From: Diphasiastrum complanatum
Lineage: Eukaryota; Streptophyta; Lycopodiopsida; Lycopodiales; Lycopodiaceae
Length of the DNA stretch: 64,000 nt
Assembly: GCA_029204225.1 (NCBI GenBank)
Contig: CM055110.1
Location: 20,072,410 to 20,136,409 of the forward strand
Reading direction: 5' to 3'
Part shown: positions 47,421-58,300 of the stretch, piece after piece
Layout of the letters: each line of letters opens with the position of its first letter
Position numbering within the stretch: position 1 is the first letter of the stretch
Translations under genes and position numbers: made by a program
Notes under the pieces: model-generated
What the model saw: only the letters and a program-made list of their open reading frames with translations
Told to the model about the DNA's origin: nothing
The model's database searches: none

Positions 47421-48050
47421 TACATTTTTTATGCCACTACATGATTTTTTAAAAACAAGAATTGTGGTTTGATGCATACTTAAATTTTTGACTATCCATC
47501 AAATTCTAAATAGGTCCATCACAAAATACTTTGTTATTCTATAAATACAGGTTCACTTTTATTTTAAAACAAACTATTCTTGAAGTTGTAAAAGTTAGAT
47601 GCCAGTGTGCTAGCCCGCAAATTTTTTATTTCAAAATAATGAAGTTTTTTCAAAAAAGTTTTTGAAAAAATAATTGCTTTTTGGAGCTGATTCGGCTAGT
47701 CTGCCGGTGTGCTAACCGAACATAGAAAAGCTATTTTGACACATTTGAGAACCAAATTTTGAGTAAAAACATTATTTCAGAATATTTATCTCAACATCCC
47801 AACATAGTAAGCTGACGTGCTAAGTAAAACAACTTAAAAAAAAACTATAGCCTTTAACACTAGAGTTGTTTTCAGCACATTTTTGTGTGCACGCACACAA
47901 AAGTGCGCATAAAACCCTTGGTCACTTGACAAGACCTAACATGCCATCAAATGATTTAAATTTCAATCTTTCAATTGTATGTGGAACTAGACTTGACTCT
48001 TCATTGTGTTATTGGAAAACTTAAAAGAAAATTCTCTCAATTGATGGCAA
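47421..48050. other. Non-coding sequence
   Basis: AT-rich with no gene supported. A short perfect-looking inverted motif TGTGTGCACGCACACA lies near 47885. Confidence 0.4.
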
Positions 48051-48348
48051 TTTGCCTCCAAAAAGCTTCAACTTTTAGCACTTTTCAGCACTTCACATGG
48101 GTAACTTTAGGTGCATGTTTATGTCTCTACAGGATTCCAAATTAAAATAATAATTATTATAGACATGTTTCTATGGTCATAAAGGATTTTTGAAAGTAGA
48201 TAGCCAAAGAAAGGGTTGTAAAAAGCACCTCCAAAAGAGCTAAAACTTTCCAGCACCTTTCAATAATTTTCAATACTTTTCAGCACTTGACATGGGTAGC
48301 TTTAGATGCACATATCTATCTCTACATGACTCCAAATTGAAAAAAAAA
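48050..48348. repeat. Diverged tandem repeat, about 190 bp period
   Basis: The block with CAGCACTTCACATGGGTAACTT (about 48088) is repeated as CAGCACTTGACATGGGTAGCTT (about 48280), with matching flanks (CCTCCAAAA, GACTCCAAATT). It directly precedes the first long direct repeat. Confidence 0.65.
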
Positions 48349-50030
48349 TAGTTGTTATCCATGTCCAAAAGAAGTTATACTACTCATAAGCATAAATAGC
48401 ATTTTAAAACATAGTCCAGTCTTCCCAAACACGAAGATGATTTTATAGTGATAGGCCAAGTTTGTTCGTTACCATATCAGGCCGAGTGCCATGCCGATCA
48501 ATTTTTGGGCATTGGTCCGTATCAGTTTATTTTGTTTATAGCAAAATTATGAAAAGTTTTCACTGTATATATTGCTTATCGCTAAAAGAAATGGTGTGAA
48601 CATGTGTGTCGGTGTCAGAGCAAATCCATGCTATTCTAACCCGTGTGACTTAAGAAATGTCACGCACACTACTGTCCATACTCCTGAGCATATCCATGCT
48701 TTCCAGTTGTATCTCACCATAGTCTGATATAACAACCGAATGGGTAATAAATTAGCATAAGCCATGGTTGAATAGTGTAGCTACGAGTAAACTTACGTTT
48801 ATCGTAACTCCATATCCATCCCGTGGCTTTTTTGAACCCTTGTATCGGATAGGCTTCATTTTATTGATGAGGTTCTCATGGTTTTTACAAGGTATCAGGG
48901 CAGATCCGTGCCATTCTGATCCTTCTGTAAAAACCGTTTACCTTACACAAATCCATGCTGTCCAAGATAATTTGAGGAGAAACCTTGTTTCGGGACAGCG
49001 TGGGTGTCATTAAATGCAGAAAAATTACATTACTTATGAAGTGATATAGTCGAACTGAGTAGAAACCAACTAAATTCTGTGTTTAGGATATTTAATAGTC
49101 ACCTAGAATGGAATATATTTGTAAAGAGACACCTTACCTTTCGAGCATAGGTGATGCTTGCAAAATTTGAAAACTATTCGGAAAACCCTTAGTTGGATGA
49201 TTGTAGTAGTGGTTTCTTGTGAGAATGCCATGTTTAGTCCCCTCGAGTGCTCTTGCCTTCCTTAGTCTTAAAACATTCATACTGTTATTGTCAGCCATTG
49301 TGAAAGCGACAGTAAGTACTTTAAGGACAGCCTACCATTCATTGCTTATACAAATATGAAGCGAATGATTTAATGTGCATACATGTGCAAACGCTTATCG
49401 CTTTATGGTTCGAAATCGAACCTAATCGAAAATGAAGATAGTAGTAATATTCAATGCTACAGAGAGTGCAAGTTTTATTTGTTAGTGCTTACACACAATA
49501 GTATTCCCTTTGAAGAAGCAATCAATCACAAGTATGATAACAAAACTAGTTACAACATGAGGTATACTAATCATAATCAGCATGTGCCAGCATCTGAGTT
49601 GTATCTTTTGATAATAGTATGATACTACAGTAGCTTCGTTTTTGGAGTACAGATGTAGCCCTTAGTTACTTATGGAACAACCACACATTCATGTTGTTCG
49701 TTGAAGGATAGTAAAGTATACTGTAAACTGTAGTTATCAAACCAAACTATCATCCATTCATATACGATGCAGAACTATCATTATCATGCTTTTTGAAGTA
49801 TGTGGAAGGAAGTATTGGTTCATCGCTGGACAGCTAACCATAAATATCAACTTTTTGATTATCTTGCTCAAGATAGATCGTTGCAGGCCCATTGCTGGAC
49901 AACATCATATCCATCCTCAACAAGCCTCTCCATTACTGAGTGAGCTTCATCGCTGGTCCATTGCTGGACAACGGATAGTATATGGAGTAAAAAACATGCC
50001 AAAAAAGGTAGTATGAACCCACACTGATCC
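48349..50030. repeat. Long direct repeat, copy 1 (about 1.68 kb)
   Basis: Aligns with 52035-53818 over nearly its full length with scattered substitutions. Both begin TAGTTGTTAT and end near TGATCC. It contains several CATCGCTGG motifs near its right end. Small frames inside are conserved between copies only as far as the DNA is. No TG..CA termini or adjacent PBS/PPT, so these are not obvious LTRs. Confidence 0.85.
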
Positions 50031-51410
50031 TAAAAAAACAGTCATGCGCATTGGTAATCCATCAAAAAGATTCCTTGTGGGCTTTGTACGTACATAGTAG
50101 ATATGGCAAAGAGTTGTTCCCCATGAAGATGTTGGGTAAAAATCTATTCAGCTTTTCCATGACATAAGTGATAGTTTCCGTAACAGAGTTTTCTTGATCA
50201 TTAGAAAAGAAGCTGAAGTCAGGACTATTAAGTCTATCTAGGGCAAGCTTCCCTACAAGGAATTTACATATGAAACTGAGATTTGTTGTGCCTTGTCAAT
50301 GCCATTGATGTAGAGCAGATTTGTAAGCCATAATCTTTCATTTTTAGCAGTCTCTATTTTTGCAGTTGTGTCCTTATTGCCATACAGCCAAATTCCAATG
50401 AGAATGGTAATTCTTCTGTTGATGTGCCACATACCTCCTCTGATGCACCACTTTCACCACACCCTTTGGTCTTTTTAGATGAGCTTGATGAGGACAGTGC
50501 TTCCCAACTTGAATTGTTTTCTCAAAATATCTGTGATATTGGTGACCAATCTTCGTATGACTTATGCCAATCCAAAAACTGTCAAATCTCTTTTGTACCC
50601 AGCAGAAATATTGAGTTCAAATCTGCCTTTACCGGCTATAAGCTTTGGAGCCTTCTTACTATCAGTTTTCTGTGCCTATCAACCTTTGGATCTTGATGTC
50701 ACATCTTACTAAAAAAGAGAGAGATGTTTGTAAGTCCGCTGCTTTACACAAAAATCCTTCTCTTGAAGCTCCTGTAGCCTTTGATACTATTATTCGCATA
50801 AACAAATTTGAGCCTTCCCGTTGCTCTTTTGAGCAAACCAAGGCCAGAATCAGAGGACACTTTAAGACTGGCTTCAATAGGATGAACCTTCACCAAGCAA
50901 GAATATGGAACTGGAAACGACCTTTCTTTAAATGTAGATGTGGTGATAAATGCAAAAACAATTCGTCCATCATCTAGTTTGACCACGCCATTTGGTATAT
51001 GATGAACAACCTAGGCAAGTTCTTCCCTGGTGCTTCTCTCCAAAACCAAATGAATGCTTTTTTCCTATGGCTACATAAGCTCGCCAGAGATTTTTTTTCA
51101 TTCGACAGTACATGGTTGATGCCTCTATTAAGCTTGCCAAAGATTCTTCTGCCAAACTCCTATCACACCTAGGCGATGCTGAAAACATACAAGAGATAGA
51201 GCGTCTCCTTAAACGACCAAGCTTTTCCACTCTCTAGGATAAATTCTTTCATAACACAAGCAAAAGAACAGGCAATTTTAATCTCAACAATCCAAACTCT
51301 GTAGTATCTGCATCCGGGATAGGAAAAAGAAGACAGTTTACTGGAAACGAAGGGCAAAGTAGCACAAAGAGCGACCTACCTATCAAATGGCTGAATTTTT
51401 ACCGAGATTA
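50031..51410 (+). pseudogene. Unidentified spliced coding remnant between the direct repeats
   Basis: Plus-strand blocks look coding. About 50130-50310: FHDISDSFRNRVFLIIRKEAEV, KLPYKEFTYETEICC. After an AG acceptor near 50366: IQPNSNENGNSSVDVPHTSSD, PLVFLDELDEDSASQLELFSQN, FVPSRNIEFKSA. Then, with frameshifts, FDTIIRINKFEPSRCSFEQTKARIRGHFKTGF (about 50790-50870) and MVDASIKLAKDSSAKLLSHLGDAENIQEIERLLKR (about 51115-51215). Later text is Ser/Asn-rich to about 51410. No polymerase, protease or transposase signature. It could be a captured host gene or an unknown transposon gene. Confidence 0.4.
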
Positions 51411-52034
51411 ATCGATGTGCGGGATGTGGAAAGGACAAAAAGGAGAGAAGTCAGCATCTCAACGATAGGACATCTATAGTTGACCACTAGCAGTGATTCA
51501 GGGAGCTCTTTTTTACATCTATGTTACAACAATAGAGTTTTTGAAACAATCCACGTGAAGACTTTTTATGCTCATGTTTTATTCAGACTATTTGCTATTG
51601 TAGATGAACGCTTTCATGATATTACGTTCGGTTGGATTTACCTACCAAGTATAAAAAATGATTGATATTTTTCCTATGATGTTTTCTGTGATTTTGACAT
51701 AGAAAAAAATAGACCTCTGTTAGATTATGAACCAGATAAAAGGTAAGGGATTAGTACTATTCCAACCAAGGAATAGCCGGAGTCACACCTCAAGGGTGCA
51801 GAGAGAGAGATACACAATTTCACATAGTTCCTCTTGACAAAGCAAGACCAAACCCTTTGAAGCCTTTATTTATAAACCAACAAGGTACAGTAAAGTTGAA
51901 AAGTAAAACACAGTACAGTACAACATCATATATCATAACCACTCTCAAAACGTCCAGCTATACCTGCCACCATCCCACAACACAAAACCGCATGAGTTAG
52001 TACAGTGGGAAAGACAGGTGTCATAGCTGAGCGT
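51411..52034. other. Spacer with LTR-like tail
   Basis: An open frame at 51480-51665 (FLHLCYNNRVFETIHVKTFY) is not recognised. The segment 51720-52034 has LTR-like composition and a minus-strand TTTATAAATAAAG (near 51875), suggesting an LTR fragment. Borders unclear. Confidence 0.35.
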
Positions 52035-53818
52035 TAGTTGTTATTCATGTCCAAAAGAAGTTATAGTACTCATCAGCATAAATAGCATTTTAAAACATAG
52101 TCCAGTCTTCCCAAACATGAAGATGATTTTATAGCGATAGGCCAAGCCCCTCCATTACCGTATCAGGACGAGTGCCATGCTGATCAGTTTTTGGACATTG
52201 GTCCATATCAATTTATTTTGTTTATAGCAAAAGTATGAAAAGTTTTCACCGTATATATTGCTTATCACTAAAAGAAATGGTGTGAACACGTGTGCCGGTG
52301 TCAGAGCAAATCCATGCTATTCTAACTCGTGTGGCTTAAGAAACGTCATGCACTATTGTCCATACTCCTGAGCTTATTGATGCTTTCCAGCTGTATTTCA
52401 CCATAGTCTGATATAACAACTGAATGGGTAATAAATTAGCATAAGCCATGGTTGAATAGTGTAGCTACGAGTATACTTATGTTTATCGAAACTCCATATC
52501 CATCCCGTGGTTTTTTGAACCCTTGTATCGGATAGGCTTCATTTTATTGATGAGGTTCTTATGGTTTTTACAAGGTATTAGGGCAAACCCATGCCATTCT
52601 AATCCTTCTGTAAAAACCGTTTATCTTACGCAAATCCATGTTGTCCAAGATAATTTGAGGAGAAACCTTGCTTCGGGACAGTGTGGGTGTCATTAAACGC
52701 AGAAAAATTACATTACTTATGAAGTCATATAGTCGAACTGAGTAGAAACCAACTAAATTCTATGTTTAGGATCTTTATTAGTCACCTAGAATGGAATATA
52801 TTTGTGAAGAGACACCTTACCTTTTGAGCATAGGTGATGCTTGCAAAATCTGAAAACTGTTTGGAAAACCCTTACCTGGATGATTGTAGCAGTGGTTTCT
52901 TGTGAGGATGCCATGTTTAGTCCCCTCGAGTGCTCTTGCCTTCCTTAGTCTTGAAACACTCATATCGTTATTGTCAGCCATTGTGACAGCGATAATAAGT
53001 ACTTTAAGGAGAGCCTACAATTCATTGCTTATACAAATCTGAAGCAAATGATTTAATGTGGATACCTGTGCAAACGCTTATCGCTTTATGGTTTGAAATC
53101 AAACCTAATAAAAAATGAAGATAGTAGTAATATTCGATGCTACAAAGAGTGCAAGTTTTATTTGTTAGTGCTTACACACAATAGTATTCCCTTTGAAAAA
53201 GCAATCAATCACAAGTATGATAATGAAATTGGTTACAACATGAGGTATACTAATCATAATCAGCATGTGCCAGGATCTGAGTTGTATCTTTTGATAATAG
53301 TATGATACTACAGTAGCTTCATTTCTGGAGTATGTATGTAACCCTTAGTTACTTATGGAACAACCACACATTCATGTTCTCCTTTGAAGGATAGTAAAGT
53401 ATACTGTAAACTGTAGTTATCAAACCAAACTATCATCCATTCATATCTATGATAAGGAATTTGAATCCATACAACCATTCAAGAGATAGGAAGTGCTTCA
53501 TCACTGGTCATTATGATGCACTTGTCTCAACCTACCATATACGATGCATAACTATCATTATCATGCATTTCGAAGTATGTGGAAGGAAGTAATGGTTCAT
53601 CGTTGGTCCATCGATGGACAACTAACTGTAAATATCACCTTTTTGATTATCTTGCTCAAGATAGATCGATGTAGGTCCATCGCTGGATAGCAACATATCC
53701 ATCCTCAACAAGCCTCTCCATTACTGAGTGAGCTTCATCGCTGGTCCATCGCTAGACAGTGGATAGTATATGGAGTAAAAAACATGCCAAAAAAGGTAGT
53801 ACAAACCCACATTGATCC
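52035..53818. repeat. Long direct repeat, copy 2 (about 1.78 kb)
   Basis: Second copy of 48349-50030. It carries an extra segment of about 100 bp near 53440-53540 and one more CATCACTGG motif in it. It includes the perfect palindrome GTCCATCGATGGAC at 53606-53619. Confidence 0.85.
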
Positions 53819-53929
53819 ATCGCTGGAGAGCGGATTCATACCTTCCCATTTATCATCTATAACACCTCATAACCTTCATAAGTATACAAGAGATGAATGC
53901 AAATACATGAAATGAGCAGAACCACATAC

Positions 53930-54095
53930 CGTAGAGTTAAAGCAGATAACTTCAAGCCAGGGAGGGTGCCATCTCTTCCATCCTTCTTCTCACCGTAAAG
54001 TAGAAGAAACTCCTTTGATAACAGGCTACATATAGTGGTTTCGTAGGAAGTATCGTGGAAGCTCCCCTTCAGCCAAAATTGGTGGAAAAATTCTT
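53930..54095 (-). pseudogene. Possible host exon, unidentified
   Basis: The minus frame reads KEFFHQFWLKGSFHDTSYE, then TTICSLLSKEFLLLYGEKK and DGTLPGLKLSALTLR, ending at a GTATGT donor (exon end 53930). About 55 codons without a stop and with protein-like composition in an AT-rich setting. The upstream acceptor is not clear, and the partner exons are not in view; sequence beyond 53818 on the other side is the direct repeat. I do not recognise the family. Confidence 0.4.
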
Positions 54096-54208
54096 TTTGA
54101 AAAAGTATAAAAAAAGGTTGGGTTTGTCAAAAAAGTTTAGGACCCTCATATCATAAATGTTTGTTTATAGCGTAATCAAGGGTGGTAACTTTTGATAAAG
54201 AAGAGTCC

Positions 54209-54209
<1 letters not shown>

Positions 54210-54269
<60 letters not shown>
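54210..54269. repeat. (GA)n microsatellite, about 60 bp
   Basis: About 30 uninterrupted GA units. Confidence 0.97.
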
Positions 54270-54272
<3 letters not shown>

Positions 54273-54545
54273 CCAGGAGTAGGTAGGCCTAGAGAAGCAG
54301 GCAGGGGGCACGGACAATGGCGAAGGAAGAGCTGAATTTTTTTTCTTTAATTTGCTTTGCACGTAGACGGTGGGGAAGGTGCACACTCTAAAATTTGAAA
54401 GGGAGACAATAGAGAGAGGGACAAAAGAAAACACGCGAAGGACGGTGGGTGGCCAGCAAAGGAACGAATGGCAGCCCAACTAGGGTTATGACAATCAAGG
54501 TATATCTCATATGTCAAACCATAAGTTGTTATACTCTTAAACATA
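54270..54545 (+). other. GC-richer segment after (GA)n, possible gene 5' end
   Basis: This stretch is much richer in G and C than its surroundings. After the GA tract comes ACAATGGCGAAGGAAG (ATG at about 54318), a good plant start context, but the frame closes after about 25 codons. It may be a promoter/5'UTR fragment of a host gene, or chance. Weak evidence. Confidence 0.25.
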
Positions 54546-54587
54546 GTGAAAAATCCCCTTCACAAATTTCCAATGCACCGCTCCCTG

Positions 54588-55010
54588 GGTGCTAACCAAT
54601 AAATTGAATCATTAGGCTAACAACATAACTCATATTAGGTCATGTAGTAGTGAGATATATCAAGCATCCAACTAGTTGACTAAATAGTGTTGAATTCACT
54701 AGTTCACTCTCATCCTAGCTAGATAGTTTTTTACCAACTTCAACCGATGTAGAGATTGGTTTGCTATCACTCATCTTGAAAATTTTAAAAATCTCATTCA
54801 CTGTATCGTCTTTGTGTGAATACAACCCCATCATTCTTTTGCCAAATTTTTCCTCCAAGAAACAATGCATAAGACCTAAAATGTCATATCAAAACTACTA
54901 GACAAATCTCTCTTTATTGCCCTAATAGGCTTCGAATCATTGTCTATAATCACAAGATCATCTACATATAGGGCAACTAGAGTGATGCTAGAGTCATGAA
55001 AGAAATAGTA
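54588..55010 (-). pseudogene. Copia reverse transcriptase remnant
   Basis: The minus strand reads SITLVALYVDDLVIIDNDSKPIRAIKRDL, the RT catalytic YVDD box with its following helix (near 54990-54905). It then continues with stops through CIVSWRKNLAKE and MRFLKFSR. RT palm only; at least four stops. The surrounding copia parts are gone. Confidence 0.75.
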
Positions 55011-55269
55011 AAAATTGGATCTAAAACTCAAAACTTAAAAATTTGGACATCTACAAGCACTCAATGATACTTTCCTCTTCCCCATGTCTTGATGAATGCT
55101 CAAGGCTTGTAATATAGCTTTTTGACACTTGAAAAATAAATCATAGTAATGTATTTGATGATTCACAATCAAATATCATGATAGATTTGAGATTCTTGTA
55201 GCTTTGTCTACCATAAGTGCAAGGAATTTCATCAAATGAGATAAACTTGCTAATTCGGGACTTCCACCA

Positions 55270-56000
55270 AAATATGAAACACACTTCCACATGTGTGAGA
55301 AGGACACCTACAACCATTATGCAATGATAAATATCTAAAAATTTATGCTATCAAGACTTTTTTTTTGGATCAAACACCCAAACTCTTGAACAAGGCCTTT
55401 ACACCATGTGAATAAAGAGATTTTTAAGCATGTTCAGTGGTCTAACAAGCAAGAGAAATCTAAAACAAGATGTTAATGACCCAAAATGCCTTCACATGTG
55501 TGAAATACGGCCTACTATATGGCTTGTAACATAGAACAAAATACATAAAATGATAGCAATAGACACAAGAATTTGCAAGCATTAAGAGAGATCACACAAG
55601 CTTAATAGAAATTACTCCAAAATCTTCCAAAATGAGATAACTCCAAAATGAGCAAGGACATCAAGCTAGATCTTAAAGTTGGTTGAGCAAGTTTTAGAGA
55701 CAAATCCTTGTCATTTTCACTATTTGTGTTGTGATCTTTTGCATTGAATGCTATCCTTAGTTAATATACTTTACTCTCTACCCGTTGTCCGTACAGAGAC
55801 AGAGTTTCACACGTGTGAGGCCGCTCTTTGATTAGTTTGATCATTTTACATGTTGTTCTTGCTAGTTAGGTGCTAACTTTTTATCTAGATCAAGATCGAG
55901 ACATTAGATTTGTGATTGATCAATCCAACGAGCATCTAACACATCTTCTGGATCAATTGTAGATCCTATTAAGGTCTAAAAATCAGAAAATTCAACATAG
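55270..56000 (+). repeat. Copia LTR/leader sequence related to 9382-9570
   Basis: Three palindromes: CACATGTGTG at 55288-55297 and 55493-55502, CACACGTGTG at 55808-55817. The part 55800-55930 (GTGTGAGGCCGC, TTTGATCATTT, GTTCTTGC, ATCTAGATCAAGATC) aligns with the inverse of 9480-9570, which is fixed as an LTR by its PBS. So this is a plus-strand LTR of that lineage. Ends not defined. Confidence 0.55.
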
Positions 56001-56002
56001 AT

Positions 56003-56295
56003 TTGTTTTTCCAACTTATTAAAGACTCAAGTAAGGTCAAAACAACAGCAAGTGTTGTTCAAACTCACTTACACTTATCTAACTTCATGTTTGAGCTATG
56101 TGTGATGTCAAAGGAGGCTATGGAGGCTCATATATGGGAGTTTTGGACAAATATGGAGGAAGCATACAAGCATTTGTTGATCACTCACATTTATTGCTTG
56201 GTTGTTGTTGTTTTCCAGAGATATCAAAGGTGGAAGCATGGAGGGATCATACTTTTACATTCTATTTTGTTCTTCATGTACTAGTTTCATCTTGA
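56003..56295 (+). pseudogene. Short open frame in decayed element, unidentified
   Basis: Two overlapping frames (KEAMEAHIWEFWTNMEEAYKH; GGYGGSYMGVLDKYGG) lie between LTR sequence and a PPT. The second has a faint likeness to a gypsy integrase zinc-binding start, but Cys and His ligands cannot be assigned. Low confidence that it is a gene. Confidence 0.25.
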
Positions 56296-56460
56296 TATGT
56301 AAAATTGATGTAAGAAATAGTGAAGCATCCAAACTAAACACTATTATCTATATCAATTATGAATGTTTCTATTTTTAAATTTACAATACCATAGAGAGGA
56401 GGTTTATTCTTAGGATGGAGATCATTCCTAAGATGGATCAAAGTAGTGTGATAAAACTAA

Positions 56461-57019
56461 TTGAGGGAGTGTGAAAATTGTTTACTAGTTTAGTTGGTCT
56501 AATTTTCTTTACTATTGATAATATTGGATTTGGATCTATTATTATGGGTTGATGGAGATACATTGCATGTAGTCAAGTAAAACTAGGTCTTTTGGTAAGT
56601 ACTTAGAAACTACCAATTTAGGACAAAATTTGGCAAGAGCCCAAGTGACATTATTTATGCTAAAAATAATTGTACCAATGTGGAGAAATATTCAAGAGTT
56701 AATTCTAATTGTGAAAATCATCCATCTTCAATGTTATTATCTTCTTCTATCTCTTCTCCTCTTGATATTGTCAATTTGGATGTGTAGAATGCTAATTTTC
56801 TTGTTGTACTTGATACCACACATGTCAAAGACTATCGTAGTACGAACAGAGACAATAGGCTATTAGATCTTAGGTTTCTTGATGGGTTATGCATTAATTT
56901 TCATGTTTTAGCATGTTAGATACATATTTTCTACATTGTTGATGCAAAGAGATGTGCACCCAAATTTAGCTCAAGATCAATTTATTCGGTTATGATGTTT
57001 TAAATATGATTTTTTCACA
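56461..57019 (+). repeat. PPT and LTR (about 550 bp)
   Basis: TTGAGGGAG (56461-56469) followed by TGTGAAAATTG at 56470; a matching end TTTTTTCACA at 57010-57019. The terminal 90 bp resemble the LTR end at 24630-24727. No PBS follows, so it is a 3' LTR of a plus-strand element. Confidence 0.6.
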
Positions 57020-58300
57020 CTTTTTCTTATTTTCTTGCTTATTACTTCATGCAATTTGCTAGATAACTACGATGATGTAAAGACAAAGAAAAACAAGATA
57101 GATCGTACAGGAAATTGAGACATTATGTGGTATCCCATTAAGGCCACATATTGCCTTACATTTCATATTTTGTACTCAAGCTTATTTCCAAGCCAATCAA
57201 CAAGTAATTTATTATAAATAGCCATAGAGGCCTATATTGATTGTTTGGTTTAAAATAAATTTACGACATTGAGATGAGAAGAGTCATGAATATAACTTCT
57301 ATGTGCATGCACTTAGCAAATGCATCATGAGATTCTGCACTCTCTCATTTTCTATAAATACAACACTATGCTTTCTATTACTTTCATGAAGAAAAACAAA
57401 GAGAGAAGAAAAGAATTTTCTTCAACCTGAGTGCTAGTGCTAATGAATGTGAGCGAGACTTTGTTGAGTTAAATTTCATTTCACGACATTCTTCGACTTA
57501 CTCATTTTTTATTTTATTTGCTATAAAATTGTTTCTATGCTACTGAGTGCATGACTTATATGATTCTTCTATAATAAATGTTATATTAAAAAACCAATCA
57601 TCTTTATATACAAATACAAACCATGTAATCTATCATTTATGAAAAAATCAGATCACAAAGACCTAATTATGCCCCTTGATCTTTGGCAAATTTGGAGAGC
57701 ACATCTAGCTTCATTACCAATGTAGAAATCATGCATTAACTGCACATAGAAGATGAAAACTCGATAAGAACTTGTCATAAACACTTAAATATGATATTAT
57801 ATTGTTCCTATCTATACAATAGTCATACAATATCAGTACTCACATGTGTGGATCCATGAACATAAGAAAAATAGCATTCTACACACAAAAATTCACTATA
57901 TTACCACCAAAATGCAAAAGTTGATGTAGAAACCAAAAGCGATATCTTCCATACGAATGAATGAGCGAAAAATGAGAGAGATGAATTTCTCCCACACTTG
58001 TATGCCTACTTATAACAATCTCTTGACCTATTTGGATGATCTTGCCTAAGCTTATCAACTTTTGGAAGTTTTTAGGAACTTGTCAAATCATAGATCTAAC
58101 ATGACTAGATTCAATGTATCTCTACTAACCAATTAGAGTAGGTCCAAATTCGACCTATTCCACCTATATACTTGCTAAAAATAGTAAGACACTATTTTTA
58201 GTCCTTATTGACATAAAGAAGTGTATCTTTGAGTTGAAATTTCAATTTGGCCTTCAAATTGCCAATTTAGACAGCTTAACTAGTTGACAATTTTTCACAT
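57020..58300. other. AT-rich sequence with LTR traces
   Basis: A TTATAAATA box near 57212 and a palindrome CACATGTGTG at 57841-57850 suggest pieces of further LTRs. No coding sequence supported. Confidence 0.35.

Noticed and set aside
49383-49622. 79-codon plus frame also present at 53093-53305
   Set aside because: Conserved only to the extent of the direct repeat; the second copy has a different start and no domain.
48349-53818. LTR retrotransposon with 1.7-kb LTRs
   Set aside because: No TG..CA ends at the repeat borders, no PBS after the first copy, no clear PPT before the second, and no retroelement protein inside.
54165-54479. Minus-strand frame with Ser-Leu run
   Set aside because: Artefact of the (GA)n array; the flanking residues show no domain.
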